A DNA stretch of 23,457 bases from an uncultured Candidatus Saccharibacteria bacterium. Its GTDB lineage: Bacteria > Patescibacteriota > Saccharimonadia > Saccharimonadales > Saccharimonadaceae. Under the pieces are notes generated by a model. It saw only the letters and a list, made by a program, of their open reading frames with translations. It was not told the DNA's origin and searched no databases. Every line of letters starts with the position of its first letter. Position 1 is the first letter of the stretch. Location of the stretch: contig CARBGY010000013.1 in assembly GCA_948945085.1 (NCBI GenBank), positions 1 to 23,457 of the forward strand, written 5' to 3'. Below, piece after piece: positions 7,855 through 14,404 of the stretch. The position numbers and the translations under genes are program-made.

Positions 7855-8535
7855 ATGAAAGTACGAACTCTATCCATTAGCCCTACCCTATCCAAAATCA
7901 TCACCAATCCGGTCCTCGCCTACGTCTTCAGCAACATCGAACATGGCTTAACCGGCAAAAATACCATCCTTCCAGGATGGCGGTGTTATCTCGAATTTTA
8001 CAAGTCTTCCGATCCTAAGAAATGTCTTTCGTACTCCCTGACTAATGGTGACAACTACGGCACCTACGCCGCAGCTAAGCTTGACACTTTGAAGGCAATT
8101 GCCCCAAACAGTTACCATACCGGCTCAACCAACATGCAGGATCTTCTCGCACATTTACCGGTCATAAACGATTGTGATTGCGACCTCATAGAAGAGCTGA
8201 AAAAGATCGATCACCCCGCATCCATCCCTATGGCCCTACATCAACGTATAAAATCCGGCTTTGGCCGCGCACTCATGTATGGAGCCATCCGCATACCTGT
8301 CACCCAACATACCATCGACAATGTAGAAAACTACGAGTTATTAATTTCCTTCAGCGGAGGTTCTCAGGAACAGGATTTAATCATCGCCTTTCAAATCTTC
8401 AGGAAATTTCAGGGAGCCTTCTGGCAAACCTGCAAAGACAGCTGGTTCACCTACCTGCTCGAACCGCTTTGCCAGGATCAGCGATGTAATTTTACCATCA
8501 ACCTTCTTGGCCTGGAGGAAAAAATACCCAAATAA
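7855..8535 (+). CDS. Hypothetical protein, 226 aa
   Basis: Unrecognised. A strong ribosome binding site (AAGGAGG at 7841-7847) sits seven bases before the ATG, its own promoter lies upstream and a terminator follows, so the gene is well supported. The protein has no signal peptide or membrane helix, and contains several Cys (among them a CDCD motif near residue 104 and three Cys in the last 35 residues). It is transcribed as a single gene. Function unknown. Confidence 0.78.
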   Translation: MKVRTLSISPTLSKIITNPVLAYVFSNIEHGLTGKNTILPGWRCYLEFYKSSDPKKCLSYSLTNGDNYGTYAAAKLDTLKAIAPNSYHTGSTNMQDLLAHLPVINDCDCDLIEELKKIDHPASIPMALHQRIKSGFGRALMYGAIRIPVTQHTIDNVENYELLISFSGGSQEQDLIIAFQIFRKFQGAFWQTCKDSWFTYLLEPLCQDQRCNFTINLLGLEEKIPK

Positions 8536-8575
8536 TTACCAAAAACATAACCACTAGCAGCCTTTTAATCACTCA

Positions 8576-8610
8576 GCCCGCATCGAACATTAATCGATAC
8601 GGGCATTTTT
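8576..8610 (+). terminator. Intrinsic terminator
   Basis: GCCCG-ATCGA pairs with TCGAT-CGGGC around an ATTAA-containing loop with one mismatch, followed by ATTTTT. It ends the 7855-8535 gene. Confidence 0.88.
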
Positions 8611-8632
8611 ACAAAATCATCAAACAAAAAAA

Positions 8633-8648
8633 CGGAAGCGAGAGGATT
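8633..8648. repeat. Copy of the tRNA-Ser(CGA) 3' end
   Basis: CGGAAGCGAGAGGATT here is identical to 8811-8826, the acceptor and T-arm part of tRNA-Ser(CGA), in direct orientation 178 bp away. This resembles an attachment-site remnant or a partial tRNA duplication. Confidence 0.8.
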
Positions 8649-8769
8649 ATAGATTTACGAAGTAAATCTATAAAATCGGGCGTCACCTCAAAAAAGTTCG
8701 AGCAGGCTCGACTTTTTATTCGGTTCCTACGATTTTCGTACCTCCGAACGTCGATTATATCCCACCAAG
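8649..8769. other. Hairpin-rich spacer between the tRNA-end repeats
   Basis: A perfect 10-bp hairpin ATAGATTTAC-GAA-GTAAATCTAT (8649-8671) and a long stem AAAAAGTTCGAG / CTCGACTTTTT with one bulge (8691-8717). An ACCTCCGA segment near 8740 also occurs in the tRNA T-arm. No gene is convincing here. Confidence 0.55.
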
Positions 8770-8807
8770 CATACAAAAATAAATCCCTAAAGGGATTTCT
8801 TTTTGTA
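8770..8807 (-). terminator. Terminator of tRNA-Ser(CGA)
   Basis: AAATCCC-TAAA-GGGATTT core flanked by a run of A and a run of T that also pair, making a long palindrome that starts right after the tRNA CCA end. It can work in both directions. Confidence 0.85.
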
Positions 8808-8895
8808 TGGCGGAAGCGAGAGGATTCGAACCTCCGATACATTGCTGCATACACGATTTCGAGTCGTGCGCCTTCAACCACTCGGCCACGCTTCC
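8808..8895 (-). tRNA. tRNA-Ser (anticodon CGA)
   Basis: 88 nt, class II tRNA. The anticodon stem CACGA/TCGTG encloses CTCGAAA, giving anticodon CGA. The T-arm GGTTCGAATCC, the long variable arm and an encoded CCA are all present. The -10 box (8902-8907) is six bases from the first tRNA base, so the primary transcript may begin at or next to the mature 5' end. Confidence 0.95.
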
Positions 8896-8901
8896 TCTCT
8901 A

Positions 8902-8907
8902 ATTATA
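8902..8907 (-). promoter_or_regulatory. -10 box of tRNA-Ser(CGA)
   Basis: Minus-strand TATAAT followed by TAGAGA and the tRNA. No clear -35 box was found. Confidence 0.5.
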
Positions 8908-8919
8908 ACATACATACCT

Positions 8920-10995
8920 CTATCTCTCCAAGTACTCCTTCACCATTGGTACATTACTAAGATAATTCCGCCACATCCCCTGTCTCGCCCCCTTCATATC
9001 CGTCCGATCTCCATAAATCCCCGCTTCATTCGCATGTTCGTACAATTTTGTCGTAAAATCGCCCATCATCGTCCATTCCTGTCGCAAGCCCATCGACGTC
9101 ATCATCGACACCGCTTCGACATACTCAATCCACACCCGTCCCCTCATATCCTTACAAAACAGCCAAATAAACTGACCATCATGCGACCTAAACCCTTCAG
9201 CCACTGCTTTTCCCGCATCTGCCGTCTCAAATTCAAACTTCGCCACCATCTCTACAAAATCCGGCGCCCTATTATAGTCAATGCTAAGCGTATAAGGTGT
9301 CTTCCGTTGCCCAGTACTATGTAAATTAAAATCGTGATTAATTGGCTCTTGCGCTACTTCCTGATAATAATCCCCGCGCATCCGACCATAGCTCCATGTC
9401 GTCTGATACTCCTGCATGCTACTATATCCATAAGTAGCCCCCGCCAAGAAAAATTCCGGCTCCTTCACCGATCGTACTCCCCGCTCTTCCTCAATCTGCA
9501 TCAAAATTTCTTGCAATTCCACCGGCAAAGTCACCGACTCCACGCTATACCCCATCCCATACCGCTCAATCGTATCATCACCCCTTCGCACATAATCTGG
9601 CAAATATCGCCACATCCCCCGCGCGCTATCCTTATAATACGACCTCACTTTTAACCCCGCTCCCGTCAAAACATAAGCCATCGCCGCAAAGCTCCCACTC
9701 GTCAGCTGAAAAATCTCTGACAACCACATCTGGCTCTGTTCCAGTTCTACCTCATATGCCGGCCCAAGCTTCGCCATCGACAAATTATGAGATGTCAAAT
9801 GCCTCTCCACGCCACCACTTTTCCAAGCATCCCCCTCAATTACCACCCGCCCTAGCATCTCACTACTTCGCTCCGCACTTACCTCGACCAGCTCCTTACG
9901 CTCATACTTCAACTCCAGCATCAATCCCACTTTTCCTGTCTCTCTCCGCTCCCTTGCTAACTTCCGCATTAACTCAAACTGTCGATAATAGTCCAACCTC
10001 TCCCCATAGAGTGTTCGTTCTAGTTCATTCATCGACTGCACATATTTCCGATATACCTGCTCGCTCGCCTTCGGTCGAATTCCCTGTAAGAAGTACAATC
10101 TCAAACTCATAAACCCTACTGGAGTCCGATAATCATCCCCATTTTCCTGCACCTCGCCAATAATCCGCGCCACCGCTTCTGTGTCGACTCTTTGATAATT
10201 TGATAAATTATACCCTGCTGCCACCGCCAAAATCTGTGTCTGCCGCGGATCTTGTGCAATCTTCTCAAACATCTCATGCAAACTTAGCTCCGATCCCGGC
10301 ATCAAAAGCAAAAACTCCGTCTCATCCTCCACCGAAATCTCCCCCCGCACCAACCTCTGCAAAAACTCCTCTCGTTGTTTTGCATCAACTTTTGGATCAT
10401 CTTCTTCTATCGCCGTTCGCTTCAAATCATTCGTGCGTTTCTTTTTCAGTTCCTTCAAGCTTCGCGAACCAAACCCAACAATCTCTTCCGGTGTTACTGT
10501 TACTGCTTTTTCCGCCTCAAAAAACTTAATAATTCGATTCCGTCGCCGCTCCGCCTCTTCTTGCCCTACATCCCTAGCGCCAGCCTCATCACCCTGACGC
10601 CACGGTAAACTTTCTGCATCCAAAAGTTCTTCTCCGTCCTCTGCTCTTACCTTCGTATTCCCTTTGCCGCTCTTTCGCATATTAAACAACCTCGACTCAC
10701 CGCCTCTTACCTCTGTTTTTCGTCCCCGTTCTCGCCCTTCAATCCCTTCTTGCTCCTCTTGCTGCAAAGCCATTTTCGCGACATGCGCCTCTTTCACTTC
10801 CTGATTCACCAAACCATTCACATCCCACTGCGTACTCGGCCGTACTGCTTCCTGTTTCTTGCGCGTCAAGCTCTTATTAGTTTTTATCTTTTCATTTCCG
10901 CGTCGTGCTAAACCATCCCGCCCAACTACCCCAGTTGCCGGTTTCTTTACCTGTCGCATCCCATCAATACTCTGACTTTTTGACCTCCCAAACAT
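8920..10995 (-). CDS. Large hypothetical protein, 691-692 aa
   Basis: Unrecognised. The start at 10995 (MFGRSKSQ) is chosen because TATAAT lies six bases upstream; the longer reading frame to 11052 crosses that promoter. The first 200 residues are highly charged, rich in Arg, Lys, Glu and Gln, with coiled-coil-like runs, and look disordered. The remainder is globular with many Tyr, Met and Arg residues and no membrane helix or signal peptide. I see no catalytic motif that I can name. It lies between two tRNA genes on the same strand. It could be a conserved lineage protein with a structural or nucleic-acid-related role, but that is only inferred from composition. Confidence 0.82.
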   Translation of the reverse strand: MFGRSKSQSIDGMRQVKKPATGVVGRDGLARRGNEKIKTNKSLTRKKQEAVRPSTQWDVNGLVNQEVKEAHVAKMALQQEEQEGIEGRERGRKTEVRGGESRLFNMRKSGKGNTKVRAEDGEELLDAESLPWRQGDEAGARDVGQEEAERRRNRIIKFFEAEKAVTVTPEEIVGFGSRSLKELKKKRTNDLKRTAIEEDDPKVDAKQREEFLQRLVRGEISVEDETEFLLLMPGSELSLHEMFEKIAQDPRQTQILAVAAGYNLSNYQRVDTEAVARIIGEVQENGDDYRTPVGFMSLRLYFLQGIRPKASEQVYRKYVQSMNELERTLYGERLDYYRQFELMRKLARERRETGKVGLMLELKYERKELVEVSAERSSEMLGRVVIEGDAWKSGGVERHLTSHNLSMAKLGPAYEVELEQSQMWLSEIFQLTSGSFAAMAYVLTGAGLKVRSYYKDSARGMWRYLPDYVRRGDDTIERYGMGYSVESVTLPVELQEILMQIEEERGVRSVKEPEFFLAGATYGYSSMQEYQTTWSYGRMRGDYYQEVAQEPINHDFNLHSTGQRKTPYTLSIDYNRAPDFVEMVAKFEFETADAGKAVAEGFRSHDGQFIWLFCKDMRGRVWIEYVEAVSMMTSMGLRQEWTMMGDFTTKLYEHANEAGIYGDRTDMKGARQGMWRNYLSNVPMVKEYLER

Positions 10996-11001
10996 AATCC
11001 C

Positions 11002-11010
11002 ATTATACCA
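11002..11010 (-). promoter_or_regulatory. Extended -10 of the 692-aa protein gene
   Basis: Minus-strand TGGTATAAT, then GGGATT, then ATG: a leaderless arrangement identical in spacing to the HIT and 20029-20523 genes. Confidence 0.65.
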
Positions 11011-11072
11011 TACTCCAAAGAAATAGCGACGGCATCCCAGAAGATCACGCACTCATTCACCTACACCCATAA

Positions 11073-11109
11073 ATAGAAATAACTCCACCAAATGGTGAAG
11101 TTATTTCTA
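11073..11109 (-). terminator. Terminator of tRNA-Arg
   Basis: 12-bp stem ATAGAAATAACT / AGTTATTTCTAT extended by CACC/GGTG with one mismatch, AAAT loop. It abuts the tRNA 3' end; the minus-strand sequence after it is T-rich. Confidence 0.85.
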
Positions 11110-11186
11110 TGGTACACCCGACAGGATTCGAACCTACGACCTTTGGCTCCGCAAGCCAACGCTCTATCCAACTGAGCTACGGGTGC
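11110..11186 (-). tRNA. tRNA-Arg (anticodon GCG)
   Basis: 77 nt with encoded CCA. D-arm GCTC/GAGC, anticodon stem TTGGC/GCCAA with loop TTGCGGA, so the anticodon is GCG rather than the ACG found in most bacteria. Acceptor stem GCACCCG/CGGGTGT begins with a G-U pair; discriminator A. The assignment to Arg rests on the anticodon. Confidence 0.93.
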
Positions 11187-11437
11187 AAATGTGGATATTT
11201 TCACGTAAACGTTACGACATCCACTAAGTTAAAAATGAACATCGCGACGTATCGCAACACCTATATTGTACCACATTTTTTCAAATTCTAACAGAGTTTT
11301 TTCGTATTTTACATCATAAATTAAGAATTTACACTTCGTCATACAATATCTCAATCATCTTACCCCAGTTATAGTTCTTATGCTATCTGTAAATTTACCC
11401 AACTTATTAACTTTCCATCTTTACTACTAACTTTTTG
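11187..11437. other. Intergenic AT-rich stretch
   Basis: No gene seen. On the minus strand TGTGG followed by TACAAT (complement of 11265-11270) is a probable extended -10 for tRNA-Arg, giving a leader of about 70 nt. The rest is AT-rich without notable repeats. Confidence 0.45.
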
Positions 11438-11446
11438 TGCTACAAT
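11438..11446 (+). promoter_or_regulatory. Extended -10 of the Mur-like gene
   Basis: TGCTACAAT, nine bases before the ATG at 11456; leaderless or nearly so. -35 region weak. Confidence 0.6.
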
Positions 11447-11455
11447 AATATTATT

Positions 11456-12208
11456 ATGGAAGGTAATAAAAACCCATCAGGGAATCGTAAACGTTTTAAT
11501 CTTGAGCGCGCAAAAGTCAAACTTCTCGCCGCTTACTACGGTCACCCCGCTCGCGATCTTCGCATCATTTGTATCACTGGTACTACTGGTAAATCCACTG
11601 TCGCTCATCTAGTTCACGAAATCCTCCTCGCCGCCAGCCAGCCCGTCGCCATTCTTGCCTCCGACCACGAGATTAAGGCTTCCGTTCTTCATAAATTCCT
11701 CAACGATGCTTGGAAAGCTAAAGCTACTTATGCTATTATTACCGCCCCTGCTACCTCGCTTAGCAAAGACACCTTCTATGGTCTTCCTATCTATACTGCC
11801 GCCCTAACCGATTTTATTCCATCCGGTCTTAACGACACCGATCTCGAAACTTATCTTAGCGCCAAATCCAGCCTCTTTCATATGGATCCAGAAGTTGTTA
11901 TCCTTAATCGTGACGATGCTCACTATCCCGCTTTTAGCAACTTCCGCGGCAAAACCGAAACCATAAGCTACGGCGCTTCCTCCGATTCTAACCTCAAAAT
12001 CGATTATTCTAAACTTTACCGTAAAGGCTGCGAAGCTAGCCTCAGCTTTGGTAACCATGCCTTCAATGTCGCCAGCTTCCTCAACACCGAACCAGCTATT
12101 TCCTACATGGCCTGCGCCGCCGCCATCGCTACCGCTCTTAACATCTCTCCAGCCACTATCGCCGACGGCCTTGCTAACTACGATCCCCAACCTGCCCCCC
12201 AAAACTAA
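11456..12208 (+). CDS. Mur ligase-like central domain protein, probably inactive
   Basis: 250 aa, similar in layout to the MurE encoded at 13024-14316: same N-terminal region (RAKVKLLAAYYGHPARDLR against AVRAAKKYKYPAKNLR), then a P-loop GTTGKST (residues 42-48). It stops just where the central ATPase domain ends and has no C-terminal ligase domain. The MurE blocks LETTSHALSQ and TKEHLDYH read TAPATSLSK and PSGLNDT here, so the Glu and His residues expected around the active site are lost, while the Lys of the YxxAKxxLF block is kept (YLSAKSSLF). The start at 11456 follows the -10 by nine bases; no ribosome binding site. It may bind nucleotide without ligation, or be decaying. Immediately downstream lie silent FISUMP cassettes. 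Confidence 0.8.
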   Translation: MEGNKNPSGNRKRFNLERAKVKLLAAYYGHPARDLRIICITGTTGKSTVAHLVHEILLAASQPVAILASDHEIKASVLHKFLNDAWKAKATYAIITAPATSLSKDTFYGLPIYTAALTDFIPSGLNDTDLETYLSAKSSLFHMDPEVVILNRDDAHYPAFSNFRGKTETISYGASSDSNLKIDYSKLYRKGCEASLSFGNHAFNVASFLNTEPAISYMACAAAIATALNISPATIADGLANYDPQPAPQN

Positions 12209-12241
12209 TCATCCTTTTCCGCCACCAGTTTATTTACTTAA

Positions 12242-12469
12242 AATTCACCAAAACATTTGCTAAACTTCGTCCGTAGCGGAATCACCAACTTAGCCTTATC
12301 ACTCCGCAACTTAGGTTCAAACGCTTATGTATGGTCAAGCTTGTCAGGATTATACACTTCGTTGATTAGTGCTCGTGCCTACTGGTTTGAAGCTGCCATC
12401 GTAACTAGACCCACCTTCGGAGTCCACGATCGCTGGAATGCCCTCCCTATCCGCTGTCTAGCATACTAA
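12242..12469 (+). pseudogene. Silent FISUMP-type cassette A (family 1)
   Basis: Open frame without promoter, ribosome binding site or ATG, encoding the C-terminal part of a Fib_succ_major (FISUMP) type domain. It begins after an in-frame TAA, has NFVRSG at about 12263, VWSS in the middle, and ends DRWNALPIRCLAY and TAA. The first 18 bp of the FVRSG block (12264-12281) and the last 30 bp (12449-12478, running past the stop) are identical to cassette B at 22937-23157, while the centre is strongly diverged. It lies about 30 bp after the Mur-like gene and directly before cassette C. Confidence 0.75.
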
Positions 12470-12488
12470 TAATATATACATAAACATT

Positions 12489-12525
12489 CACCGCAGCCAC
12501 TCCCTTATACTATGTACGCGGCGGG
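12489..12525 (+). repeat. 37-bp cassette boundary repeat
   Basis: Identical to 23217-23253 (starts CACCGCAGCCACTCCC, ends CGCGGCGGG). Identity stops abruptly at both ends. It encodes the constant TAATPLYYVRGG start of family 2 cassettes. Confidence 0.95.
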
Positions 12526-12813
12526 GCTGTTAACGTAAGCATGGGATCCTTAAAATTTGCAGGCATCAATAACTACTATTGGTCCGCTACTACTTATCCA
12601 GATACTACAAATGCATATCGCTCTCACTTTGGTAATGTCGCAGTCCACCCATCAGCTTACAGCAACCGCTTCGACGGTTTCTCGGTGGGATGGATTACCT
12701 TTTCCTCCCCCTTCTATTCTCTTCCTTTCATCTCCTTCTTTTTAACTTCTGTTCTTCCTTCTTCTTCCATTCTCTTTCTTGCTTCTCCCTTCTCCCTCCC
12801 ATACATTATCTGA
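12489..12813 (+). pseudogene. Silent FISUMP-type cassette C (family 2) with hydrophobic tail
   Basis: Open frame with no start in the conserved part, encoding TPLYYVRGG, then a variable region with YYWSATTYP and NRFDGFSVG. The expected C-terminal SVRC is SVGW here, a sign of decay. The first 37 bp are identical to cassette D at 23217. After the domain the frame continues through a polypyrimidine tract coding for Phe, Leu, Ser and Pro and ends at TGA 12811-12813. The ATG at 12541 lies inside the variable part and is not a credible start. Confidence 0.75.
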
Positions 12814-12913
12814 CAAACTAATCTTCATCGGGCTGGACCGTCTTCGATTCTTTAGATGAGAAGCGGTCCACCGTGAGGAAGATAATGTATGGGAGGGAGA
12901 AGGGAGAACAAGA
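12777..12913. repeat. Long inverted repeat with a nested inverted repeat
   Basis: Arms 12777-12811 and 12880-12913 are complementary over 34 bp with a single extra base (12782). Inside, TGGACCG (12834-12840) and CGGTCCA (12864-12870) form a second stem. The left arm is the end of the cassette C polypyrimidine tail; the right arm contains the core of the intergenic repeat also present at 1-60 and 12931-12982. Confidence 0.9.
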
Positions 12914-12930
12914 TGAATGAAAGGAAAAGA

Positions 12931-12982
12931 AGGAAGAAGTAATATCTCACCGTGAGGAAGATAATGTATGGGAGGGGGAAGG
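12931..12982. repeat. Intergenic polypurine repeat, copy 3
   Basis: 52 bp identical to 4-55. It lies about 40 bp past the murE stop codon. The minus strand is polypyrimidine from here up to murE. Confidence 0.95.
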
Positions 12983-13023
12983 GAGAAGAAAAATAAAAAG
13001 TAAGAGAAAACAAAAGAAAGTAA

Positions 13024-14316
13024 TCACTTCCCTCGAAGCACTCCCTCAACCACCTTAACATCCTCAAACGGCACCGCCTTATCCCCCCTGAGTATCGTCT
13101 TCTCATGCCCCTTTCCAAGAATCAACACTAGATCTCCAGAAGAAGCCATCCCTATCGCCTCACCTATCGCCTTCTCCCGATCCAGCTCTACAAACAAATC
13201 TTTCCCCAACTCCTTTCCAGCCTTCTCAGCCCCCCTAACAAACATTTGCGCAATCTCCGCTGGATCCTCATCCCGCGAATCATCTTCCGTTATTATTACT
13301 ACATCACTGCACTGTCCCAAAATCTCTCCCCGTGGTTCCCGCGTTGCATGATCTCGTCTCCCCGCTCCACCATGTAGACTAATAATCTTCCCAGAAAATC
13401 CTGCCTCATGCCCCACACTCTCAAACACCTTCTTTAAAGCATCCGGCTGATGCGCATAATCCACAATCACCGTAAAAGCCTGCCCAGCATCCACCCTCGT
13501 CATCCTACCTTCCACCGATCCAAGCGCATAAATCCCCTTCGTAATCTCTTCATCCGTCAAGCCAATTTTCAACCCTACCGCCACCGCCGCCAGGGAATTA
13601 TAAACATTAAATCTCCCTGGAATTTTTGTCTTTACTCTTATTCTTTTTCCATTAAATATATCACCACACGAATATTCAACACCCCCTGTTTCTAACTTCA
13701 CCCCTGTTGCACAAACATCACCTCGCCCAATGCCGTAAGTAATTATCTCACCACCCGCATTCTTCACTGCCCTTTCGAAATACCCCGCGCTCCCGTCATC
13801 CGCATTTATTACCCCACACTTCGCCCCCTTAAACAACTTCAACTTCGCCGCCCGATACTTCTCAAATGTCCCATGATAGTCTAAATGTTCCTTCGTCAAA
13901 TTCGTAAACACTGCCACTTCTATCGGCACTCCGTAAATCCGCGACTGACTCAACGCATGTGATGTTGTTTCTAGTACCAAAAACTCTGCCCCCGCGTCCC
14001 GCACTTTTGCCATCCTCTCATTCAAAACTTCCACTCGTTCAGTCGTCATGTGTTCCACCTGCTCATGAATCTCCGTACCATCTTCACTCCATCCCACCGT
14101 TGTCAATAAACCACACTTCCGACCACTTTCATTCAGCATCTTCCAAATCATCCAGCTCGTCGTCGTCTTACCATTCGTCCCCGTCACCGCAATTACCCGC
14201 AAATTCTTCGCCGGATACTTATACTTTTTCGCCGCCCGCACCGCTTGTAACCAATGTAGTGGCCTCACCGCCATATTATATCCCGGCATTTTCTCCATTT
14301 TACTCTTCAAACTCAT
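13024..14316 (-). CDS. murE: MurE-type UDP-MurNAc-peptide ligase lacking the N-terminal domain
   Basis: ATP-dependent ligase that adds the third amino acid to the cell wall peptide in the cytoplasm. P-loop GTNGKTT at residues 46-52, LETTSHALSQ with the metal-binding Glu, TNLTKEHLDYH, the carbamylated-Lys block YRAAKLKLF, NVYNSLAAVA, and a C-terminal domain with GSVEGRM, VDYAHQPDAL and LGKGHE. At 430 aa it is shorter than the usual 480-500 because the N-terminal uridine-binding domain is missing; the promoter directly before the ATG shows that this start is authentic. The DNPR motif that reads the third residue is DDSR (EDDSRDEDP), so substrate choice may differ. Its stop is TGA. Family secure, exact substrate not. 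Confidence 0.93.
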   Translation of the reverse strand: MSLKSKMEKMPGYNMAVRPLHWLQAVRAAKKYKYPAKNLRVIAVTGTNGKTTTSWMIWKMLNESGRKCGLLTTVGWSEDGTEIHEQVEHMTTERVEVLNERMAKVRDAGAEFLVLETTSHALSQSRIYGVPIEVAVFTNLTKEHLDYHGTFEKYRAAKLKLFKGAKCGVINADDGSAGYFERAVKNAGGEIITYGIGRGDVCATGVKLETGGVEYSCGDIFNGKRIRVKTKIPGRFNVYNSLAAVAVGLKIGLTDEEITKGIYALGSVEGRMTRVDAGQAFTVIVDYAHQPDALKKVFESVGHEAGFSGKIISLHGGAGRRDHATREPRGEILGQCSDVVIITEDDSRDEDPAEIAQMFVRGAEKAGKELGKDLFVELDREKAIGEAIGMASSGDLVLILGKGHEKTILRGDKAVPFEDVKVVEGVLRGK

Positions 14317-14323
14317 ACAACCT

Positions 14324-14332
14324 ATTATACCA
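14324..14332 (-). promoter_or_regulatory. Extended -10 of murE
   Basis: Minus-strand TGGTATAAT, seven bases before the ATG; leaderless transcript expected. Confidence 0.65.
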
Positions 14333-14367
14333 CTATCACATCACTCCAAAAACAGCGTTACCTGCTC

Positions 14368-14395
14368 AAAAATCCCCAGCCTACTGACTAGGGAT
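14368..14395 (-). terminator. Terminator of the nucleotidyltransferase-like gene
   Basis: On the minus strand ATCCC and GGGAT form the stem, with inner AG/CT pairing, followed by TTTT. Confidence 0.7.
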
Positions 14396-14404
14396 ATCTC
14401 ATAT

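Noticed and set aside
8803..9324. Open frame beginning across tRNA-Ser with a GGSERIRTSD-like sequence
   Set aside because: It is the translated complement of the tRNA and then the antisense of the 692-aa gene; a well-known false protein.
11109..11291. Open frame across tRNA-Arg with HPTGFEPTTFGSASQRS
   Set aside because: Antisense translation of the tRNA gene; no ribosome binding site.
12541..12813. 90-aa gene starting at the ATG inside cassette C
   Set aside because: The ATG lies in the variable part, after the conserved VRGG block; there is no ribosome binding site and a FISUMP domain starting there would be incomplete.
12869..12982. CRISPR-like array from repeated CACCGTGAGGAAGATAATG units
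   Set aside because: Only two tandem copies with a polypurine spacer, one inverted copy and one 12.9 kb away; no regular spacing and no cas genes.
12852..13118. 88-aa minus-strand frame through the repeats
   Set aside because: It starts inside murE in another frame and otherwise reads the polypyrimidine repeats; composition reflects the repeat only.
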